Shown here: one piece after another, positions 51,141-59,912 of the stretch | Layout of the letters: every line of letters starts with the position of its first letter | Numbering within the stretch: the first letter of the stretch is position 1 | DNA from: Rhizobiaceae bacterium | Lineage (GTDB): Bacteria > Pseudomonadota > Alphaproteobacteria > Rhizobiales > Rhizobiaceae | DNA length: 64,000 nucleotides | Direction: 5' to 3' | Assembly: GCA_017643495.1 (NCBI GenBank) | Contig: JAEPNK010000001.1 | Location: 1,779,623-1,843,622, forward strand | Made by a program: the position numbers and the translations under genes | The notes under the pieces: generated by a model | What the model saw: the letters and a program-made list of their open reading frames with translations, nothing else | Database searches by the model: none | Told to the model about the DNA's origin: nothing

Positions 51141-53873
51141 ATGAGTAAAGACAAGTTCACACTCATTTGCGGTGTTGTACTGGCTACAGGAATGATGGCC
51201 GGAAATGCAGTCGCACAATCGGGGCCGGTTCTCGTATCTGGAGATGCGGTAGTAACCGGATTTTCAGGAACGGCCCCGCTTTCACCGGAAAACCCAACAC
51301 CAGTGATCGATCTTGACGGCCCGTCAGCGCAGGTCATGTCATTGGCCGCAAGGCCAGCGTCACCTAACGGGACAGCGACTACTGTACCGGCCAACTGGCA
51401 ATTTACTGCCCGCGAAGTCGGACAGGTATTTGCAATCGCTTTCGACACGGGAACCAACGGGAGGGCTCCGAACATTTACCTCGGTGCAACTTCACTTTTT
51501 GGTCTTCACATTGTCGAAGCCAGCGGTGAGGAGCGCCTTGAATTCGGAGAGCCAGGCGCAACTTTCATGGATGGTCAGTATGGAGCTGGTGGTTCAGCCG
51601 GTTCAATCTGGCGCATAGATGGAGAAACCGGAGAGATTACCGAGTTCGCCAGACTTCCGGGTAATTCCGGTGCTGGTGTGGGTGATGTAGTCTTTGATCC
51701 CGCGAGCGGCCAGTTTTACGCAACCGATCTGGACAATGGCATGATCTACCAAATCTCGCCGTCTGGCGAGATACTCGGCACCTTTGACCATGGCGCGAAG
51801 GCTCGCCCAAATGCGGGACTAGCTGCCGTCAATGATGATGGTAACGTTCTCGACATTACCAATCCTGCATTTGACGCCAATAACCCTGAAACCTGGGCCT
51901 ATACACAGTCTGAACGGCGTGTGTGGGGCTTGGCTGTCAACAAAGGCAGGCTGTATTACTCCACCGAGGCGGATCCTCAGGTCTGGTCTGTGGGGCTGTC
52001 TGACGATGGCGGCTTTGCTTCTGATGCCAGGCTCGAGTTTGATATTCTTGGCTTGATCAGTGCCGGGCCCGTTACGGATATCCTGTTTGATGGTTCCGAC
52101 CGGATCTATCTTGGCCAGAGAAGTCCGCAAAAGGCGAGTTTCAACTTCGCTGAATTTGCGGAACCAAACCAGGCCAGCGTTGTGCGTTATGTGCCATCGT
52201 TAACTGATCCTGACGATTGGGAGCCGGATCCGGATTTCTATGCCATAGGTATGCCGCCGGATCATGATGCATCCAATGGTGGCATTTCACTTGGTGCAGA
52301 TACCAATGGTAATTGTGGTGCCACTTTGTGGTCTACAGGTGGAAGACTTGTGTCCAGTGATGGATCAGCTGATACACCTGCTGATGTTCATGGTTTGCAG
52401 GGCAATTCCGCTGAACTGATCCGTCCGGAGAATGTGCCGCCGCAGGCTTCCTATTTCATCGATTACGATGGCAAGTATGGGGATGCGGAAAAAGCAGGCC
52501 ATATGGGGGATGTGGAAGTGTTCCAGCCTTGTAGAAAAAGGGCAGACCTCCAGTATCCTCCGGGGTATTTCCCGCCTGGCGATATCCCGCCACCCGAATG
52601 GCCACCCGAGTTTCCTCCGCCTGAGCGGTCGTTTGAAACCAATCTGCGGCTTACGAAAAAAGCATCACCAAAAGAGTGTATACCGATGTTTGCTGGTTGG
52701 TCATGCCAGTTTGTAATCCGCGTAAGAAACACCGGCCCTGATGCCTATTTTGGGGATATCCTTGTAAAGGATACGGTCCCGGCAGCGCCAGCCGGCATGT
52801 TCTTTGGTGTTGGCCCGGTTCCTCCGTGGTCATGCTGGACTGCAAGCCCTTCAAACCTCTCTTGCTGGAGACCTGGTGTACTGATGAACCCGGGCCAGTA
52901 TGTTGAGTTGAAAGTCAATGTCTGGCTGCCGTCTTCTTATGACAGGTGTCGCTTGAGGAACCTTGCTGAAATCCAGTGGGCACCGGGTGGTACCAGGTGG
53001 AACACGGATCCCGGTGATGACAGGGACGGAGCTTCAGCCGTACTTCCGTTGGATGAATGCAAGCCAACGCACCAGCCGGTTGGTTCGAACATACACCGTC
53101 CAACAGGGTCGAATATCCATCGCCCCCGAGGTTCGGTTGTGCACCGTCCGAGAGGCTCTGTTGTTCACCGTCCGAGAGGTTCGGTAGTTCATCAACCCCG
53201 TGGTTCTGATGTGCACCGTCCCCGTGGCTCGATTGTTCATCAGCCGACAGGTTCGAATGTCCATCGTCCTCGTGGTTCGGTCGTTCATCGCCCGAGAGGG
53301 TCAGTAGTCCACAAGCCTCGCGGCTCTGTTGTTCATCGTCCAAAAGGTTCTGTCGTACACAAACCTCGCGGTTCGAATGTTCATCGTCCGAAAGGTTCGA
53401 TCGTGCACAAACCTCGTGGCTCTGTTGTTCACCGTCCAAAGGGTTCTGTCGTGCACAAGCCTCGCGGTTCGAATGTTCATCGTCCGAAGGGTTCGATCGT
53501 GCACAAGCCTCGTGGTTCAGTTGTTCACCGTCCAAAGGGTTCTGTCGTGCACAAGCCTCGTGGTTCAGTTGTTCACCGTCCAAAGGGTTCTGTCGTGCAC
53601 AAGCCTCGTGGCTCGAATGTTCACCGTCCGAAGGGTTCGGTCGTACACAAACCCCGTGGTTCAGTCGTTCACCGCCCTAAGGGTTCGAATGTCCACAAGC
53701 CCCGCGGATCAAAGGTGCATCAGCCAAAGGGATCGAAGGTTCACCGACCACGCGGTTCGGTTGTACATCGTCCGAAAGGCTCGAAAGTTCACAAGCCCAG
53801 AGGTTCGGTAGTGATCAGGCCGCAAGGTCAAACCATCAAACCTCTAAGGGACTTGCAGATCAAACGTAACTGA
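51141..53873 (+). CDS. Secreted DUF11 protein with 31 tandem GS-x-x-H-x-P octapeptides
   Basis: A 910-residue exported protein. Signal peptide 1-25 (ending NAVA). Residues about 50-440 look like beta-propeller blades (GDVVFDPASGQFYATDLDNG, GTFDHGAKARP). A proline-rich linker spans about 471-496. A DUF11-like Ig domain spans about 500-645 (VIRVRNTGPDAYFGDILVKDT), with several Cys. From residue 648 to 895 there are 31 octapeptides of form G-S-x-[VI]-H-[RKQ]-P-[RKT], alternating RPK and KPR in pairs of 16. The tail is strongly basic with about one His per repeat. RNA or metal binding, surface adhesion or polyanion binding are possible; none is shown. A 5' UTR hairpin covers its ribosome-binding site. 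Confidence 0.88.
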   Translation: MSKDKFTLICGVVLATGMMAGNAVAQSGPVLVSGDAVVTGFSGTAPLSPENPTPVIDLDGPSAQVMSLAARPASPNGTATTVPANWQFTAREVGQVFAIAFDTGTNGRAPNIYLGATSLFGLHIVEASGEERLEFGEPGATFMDGQYGAGGSAGSIWRIDGETGEITEFARLPGNSGAGVGDVVFDPASGQFYATDLDNGMIYQISPSGEILGTFDHGAKARPNAGLAAVNDDGNVLDITNPAFDANNPETWAYTQSERRVWGLAVNKGRLYYSTEADPQVWSVGLSDDGGFASDARLEFDILGLISAGPVTDILFDGSDRIYLGQRSPQKASFNFAEFAEPNQASVVRYVPSLTDPDDWEPDPDFYAIGMPPDHDASNGGISLGADTNGNCGATLWSTGGRLVSSDGSADTPADVHGLQGNSAELIRPENVPPQASYFIDYDGKYGDAEKAGHMGDVEVFQPCRKRADLQYPPGYFPPGDIPPPEWPPEFPPPERSFETNLRLTKKASPKECIPMFAGWSCQFVIRVRNTGPDAYFGDILVKDTVPAAPAGMFFGVGPVPPWSCWTASPSNLSCWRPGVLMNPGQYVELKVNVWLPSSYDRCRLRNLAEIQWAPGGTRWNTDPGDDRDGASAVLPLDECKPTHQPVGSNIHRPTGSNIHRPRGSVVHRPRGSVVHRPRGSVVHQPRGSDVHRPRGSIVHQPTGSNVHRPRGSVVHRPRGSVVHKPRGSVVHRPKGSVVHKPRGSNVHRPKGSIVHKPRGSVVHRPKGSVVHKPRGSNVHRPKGSIVHKPRGSVVHRPKGSVVHKPRGSVVHRPKGSVVHKPRGSNVHRPKGSVVHKPRGSVVHRPKGSNVHKPRGSKVHQPKGSKVHRPRGSVVHRPKGSKVHKPRGSVVIRPQGQTIKPLRDLQIKRN
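53082..53825 (+). repeat. Coding tandem repeat, 31 units of 24 bp
   Basis: 31 in-frame 24-bp units encode GS-x-x-H-x-P-x. The last has Ile in place of His (VVIRPQ). Units 1-10 are varied; units 11-25 mostly alternate in a 48-bp supra-repeat (RPK then KPR), with near-identical DNA blocks such as 53411-53460 and 53540-53600, suggesting recent slipped-strand expansion in the centre. Confidence 0.95.
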
Positions 53874-53888
53874 CAGGTCTGAAGAAAA

Positions 53889-53915
53889 CAGCCCACCGGA
53901 AATTCCGGTGGGCTG
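53889..53915. terminator. Perfect hairpin after the repeat-protein gene
   Basis: CAGCCCACCGGAA and TTCCGGTGGGCTG pair over 13 bp around one central base. A terminator is likely, but the plus-strand tail lacks a T-run; on the minus strand TGTTTTCTTC follows. It lies in the 79-base gap before the next rightward gene. Confidence 0.6.
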
Positions 53916-53952
53916 AACGTCAAACTAATCAATCCCAGAAAGGTAACCAGGC

Positions 53953-55029
53953 ATGATGACGTCACCCGTTTCAGGATCAGATCGTGGCATCTTGCCTGCT
54001 TTCAAAAATACCGGCAAATCACTGTTGCTATTGATGCTTTCCATGTCCGTGTTCGTGGCTCTTGCTTTCGAAACCAGCGCAAAAACTCTCCCGCAACTTG
54101 CCACGAACCAGCAATTGATCGAAAACCAGAAAAAGGGGGCAGACCTGCAGATCGAAACCGTTGACGATGCATTTGAATTTGTCTTCTCGAAACTTCCCGA
54201 CAAGGTTTTTGTATATCCAACGGAAAATTACTACTATTTCACCTTTCCGGCCAATGGCGTTGTATATGCAGGCAACCTGCGGTTGGCCGCCCAGGATCGG
54301 GACGAAGGCATAATCCATTTTGCTGCATTCAGGCAGGCAAACCAGACCAGTGAAGCAGGGGAGATGCTTTACAAGCCCTATTCAGCCGAAGATGGGGTCG
54401 AGGTCAAAAAGCTTGCACCGTTTTCCTATCAGGTGGCTTACAACAACAAGCAGGTCACCTTTGTACTCAATGATGTCTCCTCAATCAGGCCGCCTGAACA
54501 TATCGTTGCTGATGGAGAGGAATATCTCGGACTGGTTGTTGACGAGTCCGGCATCCGGTTTTTCCTGTTTTACAACACAAAGCACAGGCTATTTGCGTAT
54601 GTTCTGGATGAAACAGAGGCTGTGCCGGAACAGTTTGCGGAAAGTGAAGAAGCCGGTGAGCGCATTCTGATCGGGTTGAGAACCGGCTTTGCAGTGTATG
54701 ATCATCATTATCTGGACCGGCGTGTACTGGTTGGTGTGAGCGGGGCAAATACCATTGTGAACAATTATTTTGACGGACCAGCCGATCAATTGCCTGAAAA
54801 CCATATCGAGAATGACAATTTGCGCAAAGCAATAACGGATTCTGATCCGGCTGTGGCAGGCTTGCTGGATCAGTTCGGTTATTTCATGAGCGGGGAAGGG
54901 CGCTACCTCATAACCCCGTACATGCAGTATCTCTCTCCCGAAGAACTCGCAGGTTATGATCAGTGTGCAAATGATGATGCAATTGCGGAAGAGATTTACG
55001 ACGCCTGTTTTTACAGTGGTTCAGAATAA
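53953..55029 (+). CDS. Secreted protein of unknown function after the repeat protein
   Basis: A 358-residue protein. An N-terminal extension leads to a hydrophobic signal (about residues 24-44, LLLLMLSMSVFVALAFETSAK). The mature part is acidic, with no transmembrane helix and two Cys near the C-terminus (DQCANDD, DACFYSG). It shows beta-strand-rich patches such as NYYYFTFPANGVVYAGNL and YLGLVVDESGIRFFLFYN. I do not recognise the family. Acidic character would complement the very basic tail of the upstream protein, which may be its partner. Confidence 0.78.
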   Translation: MMTSPVSGSDRGILPAFKNTGKSLLLLMLSMSVFVALAFETSAKTLPQLATNQQLIENQKKGADLQIETVDDAFEFVFSKLPDKVFVYPTENYYYFTFPANGVVYAGNLRLAAQDRDEGIIHFAAFRQANQTSEAGEMLYKPYSAEDGVEVKKLAPFSYQVAYNNKQVTFVLNDVSSIRPPEHIVADGEEYLGLVVDESGIRFFLFYNTKHRLFAYVLDETEAVPEQFAESEEAGERILIGLRTGFAVYDHHYLDRRVLVGVSGANTIVNNYFDGPADQLPENHIENDNLRKAITDSDPAVAGLLDQFGYFMSGEGRYLITPYMQYLSPEELAGYDQCANDDAIAEEIYDACFYSGSE

Positions 55030-55290
55030 GTCTTGCAGGCATCTTTAGTTTTTGGCCAGCCATTACTGCGCACACTATGAACCAAAACGAATGCGTATCG
55101 GTCAATATGCAGGCATTACGACCTCGTGATGCAGTACAGCCACCGAAAGTATAACGTGAATATGCCATCAAAAAAATGGTGGCATCTTGCATGTCAATAT
55201 CGGCTGAAATATTCATGCAGGCATAATGTCCCTTTCAACGCCTGAACGCGTTCAAATTGAATGCAAGTTTGGCATTTCATCGGAAAACCC
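55030..55290. promoter_or_regulatory. acnB upstream region with three TGCAGGCAT repeats
   Basis: The 261-base gap contains TGCAGGCAT at 55035-55043, 55108-55116 and 55216-55224, 73 and 108 bases apart, in the same orientation. An ATGCCA/TGGCAT hairpin lies near 55162-55185. The repeats could be regulator sites for acnB. No coding frame is supported. Confidence 0.4.
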
Positions 55291-58083
55291 ATGAGCCTGT
55301 ACAAAGAATATCTAAACGAGATTGAAAACCGGAAAAAAGAGGGGTTGAGCCCAAAGCCGATTGATGATGGTGCGTTGTTGGCCGAGATCATCGAACAGAT
55401 AAGGGACCTCAACAATGAACACAGGGAAAACTCTCTGAATTTCTTCATTTACAACACCCTGCCGGGAACGACCAGTGCCGCTGGCGCAAAGGCCAAATTC
55501 CTGAAAGAAATCATTCTTGGAAAGTCCGGTGTTGAAGAAATTTCGACATCATTTGCATTCGAGCTTTTGTCTCACATGAAAGGCGGTCCTTCGATAGAAG
55601 TGCTTCTCGATCTGGCATTGGGTGATGACCCCGCAATTGCCAAGCAGGCATCTGATGTCCTGAAAACCCAGGTTTACCTGTATGAAGCCGACACAGCCCG
55701 GCTTGAAGAAGCGTACAAGGCGGGCAATGAAGTCGCAAAAGATGTTCTTGAAAGCTACTCAAAGGCAGAATTTTTTACAAAGCTTCCGGAAGTGGAAGAG
55801 GAAATCAAGGTGGTTACCTATGTTGCTGCCGAAGGTGACATTTCAACTGATTTGCTTTCTCCCGGTAATCAGGCTCATTCCAGGTCAGACAGGGAATTGC
55901 ACGGAAAATGCATGATTTCCGAAGCGGCTCAGGCAGAAATCCGTGAGTTGCAAAAGCAGCATCCTGATAAACGCGTGATGCTGATTGCCGAAAAGGGTAC
56001 GATGGGAGTTGGCTCTTCGCGTATGTCCGGGGTCAACAATGTTGCGTTGTGGACAGGAAAACAGGCCAGCCCATACATACCGTTTGTGAACATAGCGCCT
56101 GTAGTGGCGGGAACAAACGGAATTTCTCCCATCTTTCTGACGACAGTAGGTGTAACTGGCGGTATTGGACTTGATCTCAAAAACTGGGTGAAAAAACTGG
56201 ATTCCGAGGGGCGTCCGATTTTGAATAATGATGACAGCCCGGTTCTGGAGCAGAAATATTCTGTCGCCACAGGTACTGTTCTTACGATCGATACGAAGAA
56301 AAAGAAGCTCTACAACGAAGCCGGTGATGAAGAGCTGACTGATGTCTCATCAGCTTTGACGCCCCAGAAAATTGAGTTCATGAAAGCCGGCGGATCATAC
56401 GCAATCGTTTTTGGGAAAAAGCTTCAGAATTTTGCTGCATCAGTGCTTGGAGTAGACGCTCCTGAAGTATTCGCGCCGGCTAAAGAAGTTTCTCACGAAG
56501 GGCAGGGCCTGACTGCGGTTGAAAAAATATTTAACAGAAATGCGGTCGGTGTAACTGACGGGAAAGTTCTGCACGCCGGGTCTGATGTGCGGGTCAAGGT
56601 CAACATTGTTGGATCGCAAGATACCACCGGTTTGATGACTGCGCAGGAACTGGAAGCGATGGCTGCAACTGTCATTTCCCCTACCGTTGACGGGGCATAC
56701 CAGTCTGGATGTCATACGGCATCGGTGTGGGACCTCAAGGCGCAGGCAAATATCCCCAGACTGATGAACTTCATGAACAGTTTTGGGCTGATTACGGCTC
56801 GTGATCCCAAAGGGGTCTACCATGCCATGACCGATGTTATTCACAAGGTCTTGAATGATATCACTGTCGATGATTGGGCGATAATCATCGGTGGTGACTC
56901 CCATACAAGAATGTCGAAAGGAGTTGCATTCGGCGCAGACTCCGGAACTGTTGCACTTGCTTTGGCGACCGGTGAGGCGACAATGCCCATTCCCGAGTCG
57001 GTCAAGGTAACATTCAAGGGGGAGATGAAACCCTTCATGGATTTCCGCGATGTTGTTCATGCAACGCAAGCGCAGATGCTGAAGCAGTTTGGTGACAATG
57101 TTTTCCAGGGTCGTGTGATCGAAGTTCATATCGGTACACTGCTCGCCGACCAGGCATTTACATTCACCGACTGGACTGCCGAGATGAAGGCGAAAGCCTC
57201 AATCTGTATTTCCCAGGATGAAACGCTGATCCAGTCGCTAGAAATCGCCAAGAGCCGGATTCAGATCATGATCGAGAAGGGGATGGACAATACTGCCCAA
57301 ACCTTGCAGGGGCTGATCGATAAAGCCGACCAACGCATTGCTGAAATCCGTACAGGCGAGAAACCGGCGCTCAAGCCGGATGAAAATGCAAAATATTTTG
57401 CTGAGGTGATTGTCGACTTGAATCAGATAGATGAGCCAATGATCGCAGATCCGGATGTAAACAATGAGGACGTTTCCAAGCGCTATACACACGATACCAT
57501 TAGACCGATCTCTTTCTACAGGGGAGAGAAGAAGGTCGATCTTGGGTTTGTCGGCTCCTGCATGGTTCACAAGGGTGACTTGAAGATCGTTGCTCAAATG
57601 CTCCGGAATCTCGAAAAGAAAAACGAAACCGTGTCATTTAATGCGCCATTGGTCGTGGCCGCTCCGACTTACAACATTATTGATGAGTTGAAGGTTGAAG
57701 GTGACTGGGCTGTGTTACAGAAATATTCCGGTTTTGAATTCGACGACAACTCTCCAAAAAACACCGCTCGTACAGAGTATGAAAATATCCTCTATCTGGA
57801 ACGGCCAGGGTGTAATCTTTGCATGGGCAATCAGGAGAAGGCCGAAAAGGGCGATACCGTGCTGGCTACATCCACACGCTTGTTCCAGGGAAGGGTTGTG
57901 GAAGATTCCGGTGACAAGAAGGGTGAATCCCTTCTGGCTTCAACGCCGGTAGTTGTTCTTTCCGCGATCCTTGGAAGAACGCCGAGTATCGATGAATATG
58001 AAGAGGCAGTGGAGGGAATTAACCTCACGAAATTTGCTCCTCCTGTTCAGAAACAACCAGGTGCAAGATCAGTCCAGTATTGA
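55291..58083 (+). CDS. acnB: Aconitate hydratase B
   Basis: A 930-residue AcnB, interconverting citrate and isocitrate and often acting on 2-methylisocitrate. HEAT-like N-terminal helices (about 1-160) lead to the aconitase domains. Iron-sulphur ligands are visible: Cys in GFVGSCMVHKGD (about residue 756) and CNLCMGNQ (about 846-853). It is about 65 residues longer than the E. coli enzyme. The ATG at 55291 matches the family start MSLYKEYLNEIE; an in-frame ATG at 55261 adds ten residues. Most alphaproteobacteria use AcnA, so AcnB here may be an acquired or replacing gene. Single gene with its own terminator. Confidence 0.94.
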   Translation: MSLYKEYLNEIENRKKEGLSPKPIDDGALLAEIIEQIRDLNNEHRENSLNFFIYNTLPGTTSAAGAKAKFLKEIILGKSGVEEISTSFAFELLSHMKGGPSIEVLLDLALGDDPAIAKQASDVLKTQVYLYEADTARLEEAYKAGNEVAKDVLESYSKAEFFTKLPEVEEEIKVVTYVAAEGDISTDLLSPGNQAHSRSDRELHGKCMISEAAQAEIRELQKQHPDKRVMLIAEKGTMGVGSSRMSGVNNVALWTGKQASPYIPFVNIAPVVAGTNGISPIFLTTVGVTGGIGLDLKNWVKKLDSEGRPILNNDDSPVLEQKYSVATGTVLTIDTKKKKLYNEAGDEELTDVSSALTPQKIEFMKAGGSYAIVFGKKLQNFAASVLGVDAPEVFAPAKEVSHEGQGLTAVEKIFNRNAVGVTDGKVLHAGSDVRVKVNIVGSQDTTGLMTAQELEAMAATVISPTVDGAYQSGCHTASVWDLKAQANIPRLMNFMNSFGLITARDPKGVYHAMTDVIHKVLNDITVDDWAIIIGGDSHTRMSKGVAFGADSGTVALALATGEATMPIPESVKVTFKGEMKPFMDFRDVVHATQAQMLKQFGDNVFQGRVIEVHIGTLLADQAFTFTDWTAEMKAKASICISQDETLIQSLEIAKSRIQIMIEKGMDNTAQTLQGLIDKADQRIAEIRTGEKPALKPDENAKYFAEVIVDLNQIDEPMIADPDVNNEDVSKRYTHDTIRPISFYRGEKKVDLGFVGSCMVHKGDLKIVAQMLRNLEKKNETVSFNAPLVVAAPTYNIIDELKVEGDWAVLQKYSGFEFDDNSPKNTARTEYENILYLERPGCNLCMGNQEKAEKGDTVLATSTRLFQGRVVEDSGDKKGESLLASTPVVVLSAILGRTPSIDEYEEAVEGINLTKFAPPVQKQPGARSVQY

Positions 58084-58146
58084 GCTGGAGAAGGTATCCT
58101 TCAGGAAGTGAAGCGGCGCCTTTTGCGCACATGGCTTGTAAAGCTG

Positions 58147-58173
58147 CCACCATCCGTTTCAGGGTGGTGGTTT
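58147..58173 (+). terminator. Intrinsic terminator after acnB
   Basis: CCACCATCC (58147-58155) pairs with GGGTGGTGG (58162-58170) over 9 bp with one G-U pair, followed by TTT and, a little further, TTTTTT at 58184-58189. Confidence 0.6.
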
Positions 58174-58224
58174 GATATCTGGTTTTTTAGCCCAACATTG
58201 GGGATTGAGCCCAGCCAGATCAAC

Positions 58225-59085
58225 TCAGTGTAGATCTTCTGACAATACCATTACCAGGGGCTGATGGTCTGAGGCGTTCGTTGTTGTATCGACGGCCATG
58301 CTTTCTATACGGCCGGTCAGCTCTTCAGTGACAAACATGAAATCCCGGCAATGCGCACCCTGCGGCCATTGCTCCTGGTCAAAAACACCACAAGTGGGAG
58401 CACGGTCTTGTCCGGCGTTGGCTATGGTCCATACATCATGAAACCCGGCTGCTTCGTTCTCGGGCTTCGTCAAAATGTCATACTCTTTTGAATTGAGTAA
58501 AAAATTAAAGTCCCCGCACAAGACACTGCTTGAAGCACGTTCAAACCGAGAATACGGCCCCTTTTCTGCAAATGTTGGCGGGGCTGCCGCCTGCGAACCA
58601 ACTTCGATTTCAATATCCCTGATACGCGTTGCCTGCGCCAGACGCTGTTTTTGGGAATGAAATTCCAAGTGAGTTGCCATGATCCTTAACGGTCCTGTAG
58701 GCGCTTCGACCGTTACCTCTGTCATTTGCCTTGGCATTTGCTTTCTCGGGCCATCCACGGGCTGAGGCAAGGGATGGTGAAAGACGGACCTTACCGGATA
58801 CCGGGAAAGCACCATGTTCCCGTATTGCCCTCGTTTGCCCTGGATACTGCCAGATACATCTATGGCAACTCCGAACAAGGGTTCATAACCAATGAATTCA
58901 CTCGCAAGCTCCGATACCTGGTCAGAGGAATTTCCATTCGGCAAGAGCATGTTGACTGAAACTTCCTGAAGGCAAATTACATCAGGATCACAGATATTCT
59001 TGATGGTTTCTGAAATGCGTTTGACAGAGACCAGCCCGTCGACGCCCAGCCCGTTTTGAATATTCCAACTGAGGATTGTTGTCAT
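58225..59085 (-). CDS. Endonuclease/exonuclease/phosphatase-family protein
   Basis: A 286-residue EEP-fold Mg-dependent phosphodiesterase. SWNIQNGLG at the start, LQEVS (metal Glu, about residue 41), ATHLEFHSQKQR, CGDFNF (about 193) and the catalytic ASDHQPLV (about 273) are all present. No signal peptide. It is the last gene of the Ugp-like operon (four-base overlap with the permease), so it may split an imported phosphodiester or polyol phosphate. DNA repair is less likely from context. Confidence 0.85.
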   Translation of the reverse strand: MTTILSWNIQNGLGVDGLVSVKRISETIKNICDPDVICLQEVSVNMLLPNGNSSDQVSELASEFIGYEPLFGVAIDVSGSIQGKRGQYGNMVLSRYPVRSVFHHPLPQPVDGPRKQMPRQMTEVTVEAPTGPLRIMATHLEFHSQKQRLAQATRIRDIEIEVGSQAAAPPTFAEKGPYSRFERASSSVLCGDFNFLLNSKEYDILTKPENEAAGFHDVWTIANAGQDRAPTCGVFDQEQWPQGAHCRDFMFVTEELTGRIESMAVDTTTNASDHQPLVMVLSEDLH

Positions 59086-59912
59086 TTTATGCCTGCCTGC
59101 ATGAAGGACTGGACAAATTGCCTTTGAAACAACAGGAAAGCGATCAGTAGGGGAGCAACCGACATCAAGGTGGCTGCCGAGATGAGCGACCAGTCTACAC
59201 CTGATTCCGGTGCTCCAAATATTCCGAGACCAACGGTAAGGGGTCTGGTTTCAACGGAATTGGTCACGATCAGTGGCCAAAGGAAATTGTTCCAGTGGTG
59301 GCTTACTGAAACAAGCGAAAAAGCCAGATAGGTGGGCATGGCAAGGGGGACATATACACGCCACAAGATCCCCATTGTGCCACAGCCTTCAAGTTGGGCG
59401 GCATCCTCAAGTTCCTTTGGAATTGACTTGAATGTTTGCCTCAACAGAAAGATGCAGAATGCACTTGCAATATATGGCAAGCCAATACCGGCAATTGTAT
59501 CAACCATCCCTATAGAAGTCAGCGTTCCGTAATTCTGCACGATCAAGATTTCCGGTGTGATCATCAACTGAACCAGCACCAGGCTGAAAGCAATGTTTGA
59601 GCCAATGAAGTTGAACCGGGCAAAGGCGTAGGCTGCCAATGTTGATACAAGCAATTGTAACGGCAGCAGAAATGCCAAAACCATAAATGTGTTGAATCCG
59701 TACCGCAGGAATGGGGCCTGAGATAATGCCTCTCTGAAATTATCAAGGGTCAGCGGTGCAAAAAGCTCGAAGTGGATTGCATACTCTTTTGTATGAAATG
59801 CTGCCCAGAAGGCATACAGCAGCGGTAGTATCCATAATGCCGCCAACAGATAGGCACCGATTAGTTCCAAGCTGTAGGATATGCTCAGCTTTTTTTGAAA
59901 ATGGCGCTTCAT
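59082..59912 (-). CDS. ABC transporter permease, UgpE-like
   Basis: A 276-residue inner-membrane permease with six helices starting about residue 17. The EAA loop is near 180-200 (AAQLEGCGTMGILWRVYVPLAMPTYLAF). It belongs to the carbohydrate-uptake-1 type as UgpE. Start ATG overlaps the upstream permease stop (ATGA). Confidence 0.9.
   Translation of the reverse strand: MKRHFQKKLSISYSLELIGAYLLAALWILPLLYAFWAAFHTKEYAIHFELFAPLTLDNFREALSQAPFLRYGFNTFMVLAFLLPLQLLVSTLAAYAFARFNFIGSNIAFSLVLVQLMITPEILIVQNYGTLTSIGMVDTIAGIGLPYIASAFCIFLLRQTFKSIPKELEDAAQLEGCGTMGILWRVYVPLAMPTYLAFSLVSVSHHWNNFLWPLIVTNSVETRPLTVGLGIFGAPESGVDWSLISAATLMSVAPLLIAFLLFQRQFVQSFMQAGIK

Noticed and set aside
52915-53583. Long minus-strand open frame across the octapeptide repeats (222 codons)
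   Set aside because: It exists because the 24-bp periodicity keeps stops out of all frames. Its translation is a low-complexity echo, and the plus-strand gene has signal peptide, domains and a ribosome-binding site.
53329-53811. Second plus-strand frame inside the repeats (160 codons)
   Set aside because: Frame-shifted reading of the same tandem repeat, with no start signal.
53082-53825. CRISPR-like or dispersed tandem array
   Set aside because: Units are in frame, contiguous and without spacers; this is coding repeat.
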